A stretch of DNA of 64,000 nt, from assembly GCA_964244115.1 (NCBI GenBank), contig CAXTHM010000012.1, positions 1 to 64,000 of the forward strand. Reading direction: 5' to 3'. The notes beneath the pieces are model-generated. The model made no database searches, had not been told where the DNA came from, and saw nothing but the letters and a program-made list of their open reading frames with translations. Positions 41,179 to 49,902 of this stretch are shown in pieces (within the stretch, counting starts at the first letter, position 1; each line of letters opens with the position of its first letter). The stretch comes from CADCWK01 sp964244115 (lineage in GTDB: Bacteria; Chloroflexota; Chloroflexia; Thermomicrobiales; UBA6265). Made by a program: the position numbers and the translations under genes.

Positions 41179-42732
41179 ATGATGCGGAGACTCTTCAACC
41201 GGGTGGAAGCGGCCGGCAAGGTCGCGGTGAGCGAGACGGTGGGACACTCCCCCTCCGGCGCGCAGCGGGTTATCAGAACCAACGGGACGGTGAGCCGGAA
41301 CGGGCACTCCGGTGACCTGACGGGCGTCATCTCCGACCTCCGCGGTGAGGCCCGCCAGACCGCACGCGAGCGCCGCGAGAGCAAGAGCTGGTTCGAGGAG
41401 CGGCTGGGCATCAGCGGCCTGAACAAGCACTATGGCCGCAAGGCGTTCCCGGTCCATAGCACGTATTTCTTCGGTGAGATCTCGACGTTCGCGTTTCTGA
41501 TCCTCATCATCACCGGCATCCTGCTGGCCTTCGTCTACATCCCCTCGGACACCATCGTCGGCTACGTCCCGTCCGGTGGGCCGGACGAGATCGCGCCGCA
41601 GGGTTACCAGTACCCGCAGGCCTACGCCAGCATCCTCGCGATCGAGGCGAATACCGTCCTGGCGCTGATCCGGAACGTCCATCACTGGGCGTCTCATCTG
41701 TTCATCTTCGCGATCCTGCTCCACACCTTCCGGATCTTCTTCCAGGGCACGTATCGCAAGCCGCGCGAGCTGAACTGGATCGTCGGCGTCGTCCTGCTCG
41801 TCCTCGCGATCGCCAACGCGTTCTTCGGCTACTCGCTCCCGTTCGACGCCTACTCCATCGCCGCGACCAGCATCGGCGTCAACCTCGCCCGGGCGGTCCC
41901 CTTCATCGGCGACTGGGCGGGGGCGCTGGTCTTCGGTGACTCGACGTACCCGGTGGCCGGAAGCCTGGGACGGCTCTACGCCCTGCACATCTTCGTGCTG
42001 CCGGCCCTGCTGGCTGGCGCCATCGCCGCTCACTTGATCATCCTCATCAAGACCAAGCACAGCCAGCCGGTCTACGCCAAGAAGATCGCCGAGCCGGGAC
42101 GCGTCCTCGGCGTCCCGCTGTTCCCGCAGCAGGCCGTCCTCGGTATCCAGCTGCTGTTCCTCACCCTGGGCGGACTGTTCCTGCTCTCGTCCTTCGTGCC
42201 GATCCACACCGTCGAGGCGTACGGTCCTCCGGGTTCGGTCCTGGAGGAAGTCAAGCCCGAGTGGTACTTCATGTGGATCTACGGTCTGCTCCGGATCCTG
42301 CCATCGTTCGAGCTCTTCGGCATCATCGACAACAACTTCGTCGCCGGTCTGCTCTTCCCGGGTATCGCGTTCGGTCTGCTCGCCATGGCGCCGTTCCTGG
42401 ACCGGACCAACCGCGGTCGTGGGCTGCGCCGGGTCGAGTACTACGAGCCGATGAGCCAGGCCCCGATCCGGACGACGATCGGCGTCTTCTCGCTCCTCTA
42501 CGTCTCGATCCTGTTCGTGGCCGCCTACTACGACCACCCGTTCTCGCTGACGATCGGCCAGACCTGGCTGATCACGCTCGGAGTGCCGCTGATCATCTCG
42601 ATCGCGACCTATGTCCTGATGAAGGCACGTGAACCCAAGGGAGCCGACCGCTTCGACCCGCGGGGCTACTACGACGAGGAGGACATGGACGACGCCGAGC
42701 AGGAGAGCCGCCCCGCTCGCGCTGCGGACTAA
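41179..42732 (+). CDS. qcrB: Cytochrome b of a menaquinol:cytochrome c oxidoreductase-type complex
   Basis: This 517-aa protein unites cytochrome b6-like and subunit IV-like halves. NVHHWASHLFIFAILLHTFRI and LHIFVLPALLAGAIAAHLIIL supply the two pairs of haem b His ligands. KPEWYFMWIYGLLRI is the PEWY Qo-site motif. About eight helices follow a hydrophilic N-terminal extension of 75 residues that is longer than usual. The C-terminus is acidic. A strong terminator directly follows. No cytochrome c1 or c gene accompanies it, so the electron acceptor is encoded elsewhere. Confidence 0.94.
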   Translation: MMRRLFNRVEAAGKVAVSETVGHSPSGAQRVIRTNGTVSRNGHSGDLTGVISDLRGEARQTARERRESKSWFEERLGISGLNKHYGRKAFPVHSTYFFGEISTFAFLILIITGILLAFVYIPSDTIVGYVPSGGPDEIAPQGYQYPQAYASILAIEANTVLALIRNVHHWASHLFIFAILLHTFRIFFQGTYRKPRELNWIVGVVLLVLAIANAFFGYSLPFDAYSIAATSIGVNLARAVPFIGDWAGALVFGDSTYPVAGSLGRLYALHIFVLPALLAGAIAAHLIILIKTKHSQPVYAKKIAEPGRVLGVPLFPQQAVLGIQLLFLTLGGLFLLSSFVPIHTVEAYGPPGSVLEEVKPEWYFMWIYGLLRILPSFELFGIIDNNFVAGLLFPGIAFGLLAMAPFLDRTNRGRGLRRVEYYEPMSQAPIRTTIGVFSLLYVSILFVAAYYDHPFSLTIGQTWLITLGVPLIISIATYVLMKAREPKGADRFDPRGYYDEEDMDDAEQESRPARAAD

Positions 42733-42754
42733 CCGTTGTCTTCATTTCCCCTTC

Positions 42755-42798
42755 AACGAGAACGGAGGGCGCCAAACTTGGCGCCCTCCGTTCTCGTT
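42755..42798. terminator. Strong bidirectional terminator after cytochrome b
   Basis: A perfect 21-bp stem (42755..42775 with 42778..42798) with a two-base loop begins 23 bases past the cytochrome b stop. The left arm begins AACGAGAACGGAGGGCGCC. It is one of the longest perfect stems seen here. Confidence 0.8.
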
Positions 42799-42890
42799 CG
42801 TGCTGTAGGAAACGCTCTGGCCAAGCGGCGCCCTACTTCGTAGAGATGATCTTGAGGCGTGGCTCATAGCGGTTGATGGTGGAGCTGCCT

Positions 42891-42958
42891 CCCCCTCTCC
42901 ATCCGGTCCGGACGGAGTCGCCCGCAGGCGACGGAGGTGGACCGAGATGGAGAGGGGG
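42891..42958. repeat. 68-nt three-tier palindrome
   Basis: CCCCCTCTCCATC pairs with GATGGAGAGGGGG, CGGTCC with GGACCG, and GTCGCC with GGCGAC around a CGCA loop. All are nested. It lies in the 523-base gap 42733..43255 together with the terminator, the family B copy and a second terminator-like stem. No second copy was seen. Confidence 0.5.
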
Positions 42959-43082
42959 CCGGGGGGTGGGGCTGGCCGCTCACGACCGACGAGGGTTATG
43001 AGATGCGCTCTGGTAATCGTCCGCACCGCCCGACGACATGTTTGACTCGTACGGCCGGTCGAAATGACCACCCGTGTGGCCG

Positions 43083-43150
43083 AGCCTGCTATCGCCCTGC
43101 GGGGCGATGGCCGCTGCGGCGGCCAGAATCGCAGGCTGCGCCCCTACGGA
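43083..43150 (+). repeat. Family B intergenic repeat, copy B3
   Basis: AGCCTGC (43083..43089) and GCAGGCT (43131..43137) enclose two hairpins, ATCGCCC/GGGCGAT and GGCCGC-TGCG-GCGGCC, giving a predicted three-way junction. GCGCCCCTACGG follows. The two inner hairpins match B2 at 24.6 kb exactly. Confidence 0.55.
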
Positions 43151-43190
43151 CAGTCGCGTTGGCTCCTTGCTCTCCGGGAGGGAGAGGCAA

Positions 43191-43229
43191 GCGAGACGGC
43201 CCACCAGTTCTATCGGTGGGCCGTCTCGC
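43191..43229. terminator. Terminator-like hairpin after the GSAM-like gene
   Basis: GCGAGACGGCCCACC (43191..43205) pairs perfectly with 43215..43229 over 15 bp. It lies 27 bases beyond the stop of the minus-strand aminotransferase gene. Confidence 0.65.
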
Positions 43230-43255
43230 GTCTGGTTCTGTTGTCGATCAGATGG

Positions 43256-44629
43256 TTAGCGGAACAGGTCGTCGTCCGCCATCCGACCGAGCGTGGCGTT
43301 GAAGGCGTCGAGGGTCCGCTCGATGTCCTGGTCAGTGTGGGCGACGCTGGTCAGGCCGCCGCCGCCGAACAGGTCGACGCCCTGGAGGAGCATCCCCTGG
43401 CCGAGGGTGACCGCGAGCCCGCTCCTGCCAGAGGCCTTGGAGCCGGAGAGGTCGATACCCTGGGGTCGCCGGATGTCGTCCTCGGGGTTGGTGCACTCGA
43501 CGCCCAGCGCGACGTGGAACGTCGAGCTCTCGCCCCAGACGAAGCCGGGGGCGTTATGGCGACGGAGCGCCTGGTTCATCCCGACGCGGAGCTTCGCGGC
43601 CTGCTCATCGCAGAACGACTGCACCTCGGGGTCGCTGACGAGGTCGAGGCAGGCGACTCCAGCCGCGGCCGACATCGGGTTGGCGTTGTAGGTGCCCGGG
43701 TGGCGGACCTTGCGGTTGGCATTCCAGTCCGGGTCGTCCTTGAACGCGAGCAACTGCATGACCTCCAGTCGCCCGGCGACGGCGCCGCCCGGCAGCCCGC
43801 CGGCGACGATCTTGGCCATCGTCGTCAGGTCCGGGGTGACGCCGAATTTCGCCTGGGCGCCGCCCGGCGACCAGCGAAAGCCCGTGATGACCTCGTCGAA
43901 GATCAACAGGCTGCCGTTGGCCGAGGTCGCCTCGCGGAGCTGGCCGAGAAACTCATCGTCGGGGAGCGGGACCATCGACCACGACCCGCCGCTGGCTTCC
44001 AGGATCACCGCCGCGACGTCGCCGACGGCGAGCCGGGTCCGGACCGTCTCGATATCGGCCGGCAGGACGTCGACGGTGCCGAGAACTTCCTCGGGCACGC
44101 CGGCGACGTGGTCGTCGTGGAGGCTGCGCTCGCCCTTGAGCAGGTAGTCGTTCCAGCCGTGGAAGTGACCGGCGAACTTGACGATCTTGGTCCGGCCCGT
44201 CGCGGCCCGGGCGAGTCGGACGGCCAGCATCGTCGACTCCGTGCCGGAGCCGGTGAACTTCACCTGCTCGGCGGAGGGGACCAGCTTGCGGATCCGGTCG
44301 GCCCAGCGGACCTCGCCGTCGTGCCCGGCGCCGAAGTGGGTGCCCTGGGCGAGCTGCTCGCGGATCGCCGTCGAGACCAGCGGGTTGTTGTGGCCCAGGA
44401 TCAGGGAGCCGTGGCCGATCGCGTAGTCGATCAGCTCATGGCCATCGACCGACCACTTGTGGGAGCCCTCGGCGCGTTCGACCGTGACCGGGAACGGGCG
44501 GAAGTGGCGGCTATCGTGGGTGACCCCACCGGGAATCAGCGTCCGGGCCCGCTCGTAGCGTACCTTCGAGATCGCGAAGTGCTCGGTGAACTCGCTGCCG
44601 ATCGACTGCCGTGTTGCTGTCTGAACCAT
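43256..44629 (-). CDS. Class III aminotransferase, glutamate-1-semialdehyde aminomutase-like
   Basis: The 457-aa PLP enzyme resembles HemL. FTGSGTESTMLAVRLARAATG binds PLP phosphate, FAGHFHGWNDYLLKGE follows, LLIFDEVITGFRWSPGGAQ has the PLP Asp, and TTMAKIVAGGLPGGAVAGR holds the Schiff-base Lys. It is about 30 residues longer than HemL and differs at the Gly-rich loop, so it may be a HemL-like amino-acid aminotransferase/aminomutase rather than the tetrapyrrole enzyme. GGAGGG precedes the ATG at 44629 and a consensus promoter lies upstream. It is divergent from the D-cysteine desulfhydrase-like gene. Confidence 0.85.
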   Translation of the reverse strand: MVQTATRQSIGSEFTEHFAISKVRYERARTLIPGGVTHDSRHFRPFPVTVERAEGSHKWSVDGHELIDYAIGHGSLILGHNNPLVSTAIREQLAQGTHFGAGHDGEVRWADRIRKLVPSAEQVKFTGSGTESTMLAVRLARAATGRTKIVKFAGHFHGWNDYLLKGERSLHDDHVAGVPEEVLGTVDVLPADIETVRTRLAVGDVAAVILEASGGSWSMVPLPDDEFLGQLREATSANGSLLIFDEVITGFRWSPGGAQAKFGVTPDLTTMAKIVAGGLPGGAVAGRLEVMQLLAFKDDPDWNANRKVRHPGTYNANPMSAAAGVACLDLVSDPEVQSFCDEQAAKLRVGMNQALRRHNAPGFVWGESSTFHVALGVECTNPEDDIRRPQGIDLSGSKASGRSGLAVTLGQGMLLQGVDLFGGGGLTSVAHTDQDIERTLDAFNATLGRMADDDLFR

Positions 44630-44710
44630 GGCGCTGATGCCCTCCAGTGGTGTCCCGCGCCCCTGCCGGGAGCTCCGGGACGGCACTGTACGACGAAGAG
44701 TTCGGGGCGA

Positions 44711-44753
44711 TCCGGACTGTCCGGACTATAGGTTGCCGGAGTGTCACTGTAAA
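44711..44753 (-). promoter_or_regulatory. Promoter and direct repeat upstream of the GSAM-like gene
   Basis: TTTACA (44748..44753), a 17-base spacer and TATAGT (44725..44730) on the minus strand form a consensus promoter. Overlapping and just after the -10, AGTCCGGA is repeated twice with a nine-base period (ending near 44711), so a regulator could block initiation there. Confidence 0.65.
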
Positions 44754-44891
44754 GGGAGTCGTCGGCCTCGCGGACCGATTGCGGGAGCCTCGACGCCGTG
44801 CTACCGTCCCGGTCCACTCGGTGCGATCGTCCGCAATCCTCGGCGACGGAGCGCGGATGCGCCATCTCCCTGACTTCCAAGAGGACCGTCG

Positions 44892-45929
44892 ATGCACCTC
44901 TCCATGCTCCCGCGCTACCCCTTGCTCAGCGGCCCGACGCCACTTCAGCGCGCCACCAATCTGGAAGCCGCGCTCGGGAGTCGTTCGCCCCGAATCTATA
45001 TCAAGCGTGACGACTTGACGGGACTGGCCTACGGGGGCAACAAAGCCCGGAAGCTGGAGTACCTCGTCGCCGACGCCCTCGCGCGGCGGTCGACCATCCT
45101 GGTGACCGAGGGCGCGGCCCAGAGTAACCACGCCCGGCTGACCGCGGCCGCGGCCGCGAAGGCGGGGCTGGAGTGCCTGCTCATCCTTGACACCCGCAAC
45201 GGGGACGAACTCAGCGGCAACCTGCTCCTCGACCACCTGATGGGTGCCGAGGTCCGGCTGGTGTCGGATCAGGTCACCCGACGGAAGGTCATGGCGACGA
45301 TCGGGGACGACCTGATCGCCGATGGGCAGCACCCGTACGTGATCCCGACCGGTGGCAGCGTCCCGCTCGGGGCGGCCGGGTACGTCGCGTTCGTGCTGGA
45401 GTTGCTCGGCCAGTTGCAGGCCGTCGGCGAGGCGCCCCGTCGGATCTACCTGGCGACCGGGTCAGCGGGGACGCAGGCGGGCATCGAGGTCGGCGTCCGG
45501 GCGTTCAGCGCCTCATTCCTCGTCCAGGGCATCGCCGTCTCCGGGACGGCCTATGACATGGCGAAGCAGACGTCCGACCTCGCGCAGGAGACCGCGACGC
45601 TCCTCCACACCCGGCAGCGGTTTCACTTCGGCGAGGTCCTCGTCGACGACGGCTTCATCGGATCGGGCTACGGCAAGGCGACCCCGGAAGGGCTGGACGC
45701 GATCCGGCTGCTGGCCCGGACCGAAGCGATCTTCCTCGACCCGGTCTACTCCGGCAAGGCCATGGCCGGGCTGCTCCACCACATCGCGACCGGCGAGCTC
45801 CGGCCCAACGACTCGGTCGTCTTCCTCCACACCGGCGGCGGACCGTCCGTCTTCACCTGGAACGAGCGGCTCATGCAGACACCCAGGAGCGCCATCGTGC
45901 TGGGACCGGATGTTGAGGCGACGCGGTAG
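44892..45929 (+). CDS. D-cysteine desulfhydrase / ACC deaminase-like PLP enzyme
   Basis: The 345-aa fold-type II PLP enzyme has IYIKRDDLTGLAYGGNKARKLEYL with the PLP Lys. TEGAAQSNHARLTAAAAAKAG carries the substrate-binding Ser/Asn/His, and LATGSAGTQAGIEVG the phosphate-binding Gly loop. DPVYSGKAMAGLL closes. The family includes D-cysteine desulfhydrase (pyruvate, sulfide, ammonia) and 1-aminocyclopropane-1-carboxylate deaminase. The YGGNK-region sequence favours the former, but assignment from sequence alone is not secure. Divergent from the GSAM-like gene. Confidence 0.85.
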   Translation: MHLSMLPRYPLLSGPTPLQRATNLEAALGSRSPRIYIKRDDLTGLAYGGNKARKLEYLVADALARRSTILVTEGAAQSNHARLTAAAAAKAGLECLLILDTRNGDELSGNLLLDHLMGAEVRLVSDQVTRRKVMATIGDDLIADGQHPYVIPTGGSVPLGAAGYVAFVLELLGQLQAVGEAPRRIYLATGSAGTQAGIEVGVRAFSASFLVQGIAVSGTAYDMAKQTSDLAQETATLLHTRQRFHFGEVLVDDGFIGSGYGKATPEGLDAIRLLARTEAIFLDPVYSGKAMAGLLHHIATGELRPNDSVVFLHTGGGPSVFTWNERLMQTPRSAIVLGPDVEATR

Positions 45930-45961
45930 GCCGGGCCGGGTCTCCGGTCGGAGACTCCTCG

Positions 45962-45967
45962 TATACT
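45962..45967 (+). promoter_or_regulatory. -10 element placed for a leaderless priA transcript
   Basis: TATACT ends seven bases before the priA ATG, and no Shine-Dalgarno sequence intervenes. Initiation from this element would give an mRNA starting at or next to the ATG. Confidence 0.4.
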
Positions 45968-45974
45968 TCAGCGG

Positions 45975-48488
45975 ATGCCTCCCCAGAATGACGATGTCAG
46001 AACCTTTCCCGCGTCCACCGTCCGGACCGTGCTGGTCGCCGTCGATGGCGTGGACCGGTCGGTCGGCGACCATGGGTTGCTGGCCTACGAAGTACCCGTC
46101 GAGATGGCGACGGTCCCGCCGGTCGGGTCGCTGATCTGGGTCCCGATCCGGCGGAGTTATGCCCGCGCGGTCGTCGTGGAGATCGAACCGGTCGGTGCCA
46201 GCGGACCGTACGCGCTGCGGCCCCTGATCGGCTCTGTCAGCCCGCCGATCGTGCTGGATGAGCGTCGGGTCGGTGTGGCGCTCTGGCTGGCGCTGGAGAC
46301 GATCACGTCACCGTTCGCAGCCCTGGAGCCATTCCTGCCGCCGGGCTATGGCAAGGACGCCGTCGCGGCTTACCGGCTCGCCAGGGCGGATGCAGAGACG
46401 CGGACGTTGACGCCGACGCAGCGAGCCGTCCTGGCAGCGCTCGTCGACGGCCGCACCCACCCGCTGCCCGACCTCCAGCGGGCCACCGGCCGGAAGCTGA
46501 CCTCGGTCCTCGGCGACCTGCTCCAGGCCGGGCTGATCGAGGCGCTGCCGAGCCAGCCGCCCCATGACCCGTCGAGCCAGACCGATCGGTACATCCGGCT
46601 GACGGTGGCCACCGACCGGCTGGATGAAGTCGTCGCCGGGCTGCGTTCCGAGCGACAGCGGTCATTGCTGGAGGAGATCGCCGGCCGGTCAGGCGACCTC
46701 GCCGGCGACGACGATCCGTTCCTGATCGCGGCCCCGATCCTGAAGGATGGCGGCTGGCCGCTGGACGTGCTGCGCTCGCTGGTCAGTGCGGGACATGTCG
46801 AGGAGATCGAGCGGCCGAAGCTCCCATCCTCCTGGATGGAATCGGCCCGGCGCGATCTTCCGCCCCCGCTGACGGGCGAGCAGGCGGCGGTCTGGTCGGC
46901 GGTTGAAACGGCGCTGGAGACGCATGACCCGATCCCGCGGCTGCTCTGCGGCGTCACGGGCAGCGGCAAGACCGAGATCTACCTGCGCGGAGTCGACTGG
47001 TGCCTCCGCAACGGCCGCGGGGCGATCATCCTCGTGCCCGAGATCACGCTGGCGACGCAGGTCGTCCGTCGGTTCCGGAGTCGCTTCCCCGGCAAGGTTG
47101 CCGTTCTCCACTCCTCGCTGCCGGCCGGAGAGCGGCTGGCGTCCTGGCGGGCGCTGGCGGAGGGCCGGGTCAGCGTCGTGGTCGGCGCCCGCTCGGCCCT
47201 GTTCGCGCCGCTGCCCGATGTCGGGCTGATCGTGCTGGACGAGGAGCACGAGTCGGCCTACAAGCAGGACAGCGACCCGCGCTACCACGCCCGGGCGCTG
47301 GCCGAGGAGCTGGGCGAGCGCTTCGGCGCGGTCGTCCTGCTGGGCTCCGCGACGCCGTCGATCGAGACGACGCGACGGGTTCAGGACGGGACGGCGGTCG
47401 GGCTGTCGCTGCCGAGCCGCGTCCGGCCGGCCGCGATCGAGGGGGACGATGCCGGGGTGCTGGAGTTGCCCACCGTCGAGATCGTCGACATGCGGCTGGA
47501 ACTCCATCGGGGCAACGCCGGACTGCTCAGCGAGGTCCTCAAGGAGCGGCTGACCGAGACGCTGTCCCGGGGCGATCAGGCGCTGATCCTGCTCAACCGG
47601 CGCGGGATGGCGACCGTCGTCCTCTGCCAGGACTGCGGGCACCGGCTGATCTGCCCGCACTGCGACATCCCGCTGGTCTTCCATCAGGATCGCTCGCTGT
47701 TGATCTGCCACCGCTGCGACTATCGCGAGCGCCCGCCGGCCTCCTGCCCGTCGTGTTCCGGCCGCCTCACGTACTTCGGCGCCGGCACGCAACGGGTCGA
47801 GTCCGAGGTCGCGGCGATATTCCGCGGCGCCCGGGTGCTGCGCTGGGATCAGGACACCACGCGCCGCCGGGGGGCGCCCGAGGCGATGCTGCGGTCGGTC
47901 GAGGAGCGGCAGGTCGACATCGTGGTCGGCACGCAGATGATCGCCAAGGGGCTGGACCTGCCGCACGTTACGACCGTCGGGGTGATCAACGCCGACTCGA
48001 TCCTGCACCTGCCCGACTTTCGCTCGGCCGAGCGCACGTTCCAGCTCCTGACGCAGGTCGCCGGTCGGGCGGGGCGACGCGGCGCCGGGACGGTGATCGT
48101 CCAGTCGTACACGCCCCACCACTACGCTGTCCGGGCGGCGGCCAGCCATGATTACGACCAGTTCTACGAGGAGGAGATCGTCTTCCGGGACCAGAACTTC
48201 TACCCGCCGTTCACGCGCCTGGTCCGCTTCGCCTTCCGCCACCGGGACGAGGCGAAGTGTGCGGCCGAGGCGGCGACCTACGCCCACATCCTCGTCCAGC
48301 ACGTCCGCCTGCACGGTCAGGTCGGTGTCGCGGACATCCTCGGGCCGACCCCGGCCTTCGCCGCCCGCGTCCGGGACGAGTACCAGTGGCAGATCATCTT
48401 GCGCTCGCCGGAGATGGAGCCGCTGCTGCCGAGGTTGCCGACCCGGCCGGGTTGGGTGGTCGACGTCGACCCGATGAGCGTCCTCTAG
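45975..48488 (+). CDS. priA: Primosomal replication restart helicase PriA
   Basis: PriA reloads the replicative helicase at stalled forks. In the 837-aa protein an N-terminal DNA-binding region is followed by GVTGSGKTEIYLR (Walker A) and LIVLDEEHESAYKQDSDPRYHARALA (DEEH motif II). A zinc-binding segment CQDCGHRLICPHCDI...CHRCDY...CPSC has four CxxC pairs. The helicase C-terminal motifs GTQMIAKGLDLP and QVAGRAGRR follow. All key residues are present. The start lacks a Shine-Dalgarno sequence and may be leaderless. def follows by 110 bases. Confidence 0.96.
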   Translation: MPPQNDDVRTFPASTVRTVLVAVDGVDRSVGDHGLLAYEVPVEMATVPPVGSLIWVPIRRSYARAVVVEIEPVGASGPYALRPLIGSVSPPIVLDERRVGVALWLALETITSPFAALEPFLPPGYGKDAVAAYRLARADAETRTLTPTQRAVLAALVDGRTHPLPDLQRATGRKLTSVLGDLLQAGLIEALPSQPPHDPSSQTDRYIRLTVATDRLDEVVAGLRSERQRSLLEEIAGRSGDLAGDDDPFLIAAPILKDGGWPLDVLRSLVSAGHVEEIERPKLPSSWMESARRDLPPPLTGEQAAVWSAVETALETHDPIPRLLCGVTGSGKTEIYLRGVDWCLRNGRGAIILVPEITLATQVVRRFRSRFPGKVAVLHSSLPAGERLASWRALAEGRVSVVVGARSALFAPLPDVGLIVLDEEHESAYKQDSDPRYHARALAEELGERFGAVVLLGSATPSIETTRRVQDGTAVGLSLPSRVRPAAIEGDDAGVLELPTVEIVDMRLELHRGNAGLLSEVLKERLTETLSRGDQALILLNRRGMATVVLCQDCGHRLICPHCDIPLVFHQDRSLLICHRCDYRERPPASCPSCSGRLTYFGAGTQRVESEVAAIFRGARVLRWDQDTTRRRGAPEAMLRSVEERQVDIVVGTQMIAKGLDLPHVTTVGVINADSILHLPDFRSAERTFQLLTQVAGRAGRRGAGTVIVQSYTPHHYAVRAAASHDYDQFYEEEIVFRDQNFYPPFTRLVRFAFRHRDEAKCAAEAATYAHILVQHVRLHGQVGVADILGPTPAFAARVRDEYQWQIILRSPEMEPLLPRLPTRPGWVVDVDPMSVL

Positions 48489-48598
48489 CGGCGCGGCGTG
48501 GGCTCGTCTGGACTGATAGGCGATACTTGTCCGACGAATACTCGAGACGTGGCGGCCGCCTGGCGCGGGCGCGGTGAAGAACGAAAGCCCGGTAGACG

Positions 48599-49168
48599 AT
48601 GACGCAACTCGAGATCCGACTGGATGGGGACCCGATCCTCCGGCAGAAGGCGACCAAGATCAACCGGGTCGACGATTCGATCCGGAAGCTGGCCAGCGAC
48701 ATGTGGGAGACGGTCGATGCGGCCGACGGGGTCGGCCTCGCGGCGCCGCAGGTCGGGGTCAGCCGGCGGCTGATCGTGGTCCACCTGCCCGAGGGATACA
48801 CCGAGGAGGGCTCGCCCGAGGTCGCCCTCCGCCTCGTCAACCCGGAGATCGTCAAATCCCGGGGGGAGGTCATGGGGATGGAGGGCTGCCTGAGCATCCC
48901 CGGCTGGCAGGGCGAGGTCGAGCGGGCCGACCTCATCACGGTCAAGGCGACCGACCTGAACAACCGGGACGTCCGCCTGAAGCTCGACGGCTGGGCCGCG
49001 CGGGTCGTCCAGCACGAGATCGACCACCTCGACGGCATCCTCTACACCGACCGGATGCGCGACGAGGACGAGCTCTACCGGGTCGAGGCGGCCGACGACG
49101 AGGACGATCTCGACCCGGCGCCGGTCAGCGAGGCCTCGCACGACCTCGTCGCCGAGCCAGCCCGTTAG
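48599..49168 (+). CDS. def: Peptide deformylase
   Basis: Def removes the formyl group from nascent N-terminal methionine. The 189-aa metalloenzyme has the three family motifs: GVGLAAPQVG (motif 1), EGCLSIPG (motif 2 with the metal Cys) and QHEIDHLDG (motif 3, HExxH). An acidic C-terminal tail of about 30 residues extends beyond the usual length. It is transcribed after priA. Its TAG stop overlaps the convergent gmk TAA over TTAG, leaving no room for a terminator between them. Confidence 0.96.
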   Translation: MTQLEIRLDGDPILRQKATKINRVDDSIRKLASDMWETVDAADGVGLAAPQVGVSRRLIVVHLPEGYTEEGSPEVALRLVNPEIVKSRGEVMGMEGCLSIPGWQGEVERADLITVKATDLNNRDVRLKLDGWAARVVQHEIDHLDGILYTDRMRDEDELYRVEAADDEDDLDPAPVSEASHDLVAEPAR

Positions 49169-49812
49169 AGGGCGGCGGAGACCTGCGCGGTCCGGCAGCG
49201 CTGGGCGAGGATGATCGCGTGGATCTGGTCGAGGGCGATGTCGAGGCGGTCATCCTCATTGAAGATGACATAATCGAACTCGACCGCGGCGGAGAGTTCC
49301 TGGGTGGCGGTGTTGAACCGGCGCATCAGGGCCTCGGGCTCGTCGGTCTTCCGGGAACGCAGTCGCCGCATCAGCGCCGTCAGCGATTCCGGGGCGATGA
49401 AGATGAACGTCGCCGTCGGCAGCAGGGTCCGCATCGTCGCCGCCCCCTGGACGTCGACCTTGACGATCACGTCCTGTCCGCGGCTGAGCGCCTCACGGAT
49501 GCCCCATTTGGGGACGCCGTAGCGCAGCCCGTAGACGTCGGCCGACTCGAGGAACTCCTGCTGCTGCTCGCGGACGGCGAAGGTGTCGGCATCGAGGAAG
49601 TAGTAGTGGATGCCGTCGATCTCGCCGGGCCGGCGCTGCCGGGTCGTCGCCGTCACCGCGAAGTGGATCTCGGGTGAGCGCTCCCGGAGCCGCTCGATCA
49701 CGGAATCCTTGCCGACGCCCGACGGGCCGCTGATCACGTAGACATGCGGCTGGCGCCGGGAGCGGAGATTGGCGATGATCTCGTCGGCCTGGTCACTCGA
49801 TGTCGTCGGCAT
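49165..49812 (-). CDS. gmk: Guanylate kinase
   Basis: Gmk phosphorylates GMP to GDP. VISGPSGVGKDSVIERL is the P-loop, with Asp where Gly is more common after the Lys. TTRQRRPGEIDGIHYYFLD binds GMP, and VKVDVQGAATMRTLLP is the core motif. Length of 215 aa is typical. The ATG at 49812 was chosen; the frame remains open far upstream to 51681 as antisense of the NFACT gene and that part is rejected. It overlaps def tail-to-tail by four bases and is divergent from the NFACT gene. Confidence 0.94.
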   Translation of the reverse strand: MPTTSSDQADEIIANLRSRRQPHVYVISGPSGVGKDSVIERLRERSPEIHFAVTATTRQRRPGEIDGIHYYFLDADTFAVREQQQEFLESADVYGLRYGVPKWGIREALSRGQDVIVKVDVQGAATMRTLLPTATFIFIAPESLTALMRRLRSRKTDEPEALMRRFNTATQELSAAVEFDYVIFNEDDRLDIALDQIHAIILAQRCRTAQVSAAL

Positions 49813-49902
49813 CCTGCTGCACACTCCCGCATCCCGTTGCCCTGGCCCTCGGCGTCTGCCGGGTGCGAGCCGATTCGCCGTTCCTGGCTGAGGATCACCA
49901 CC

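Noticed and set aside
46689..48314. A 541-codon frame antisense to priA
   Set aside because: Shadow of a well-supported gene; composition is Arg/Asp/Gln-rich with no motif.
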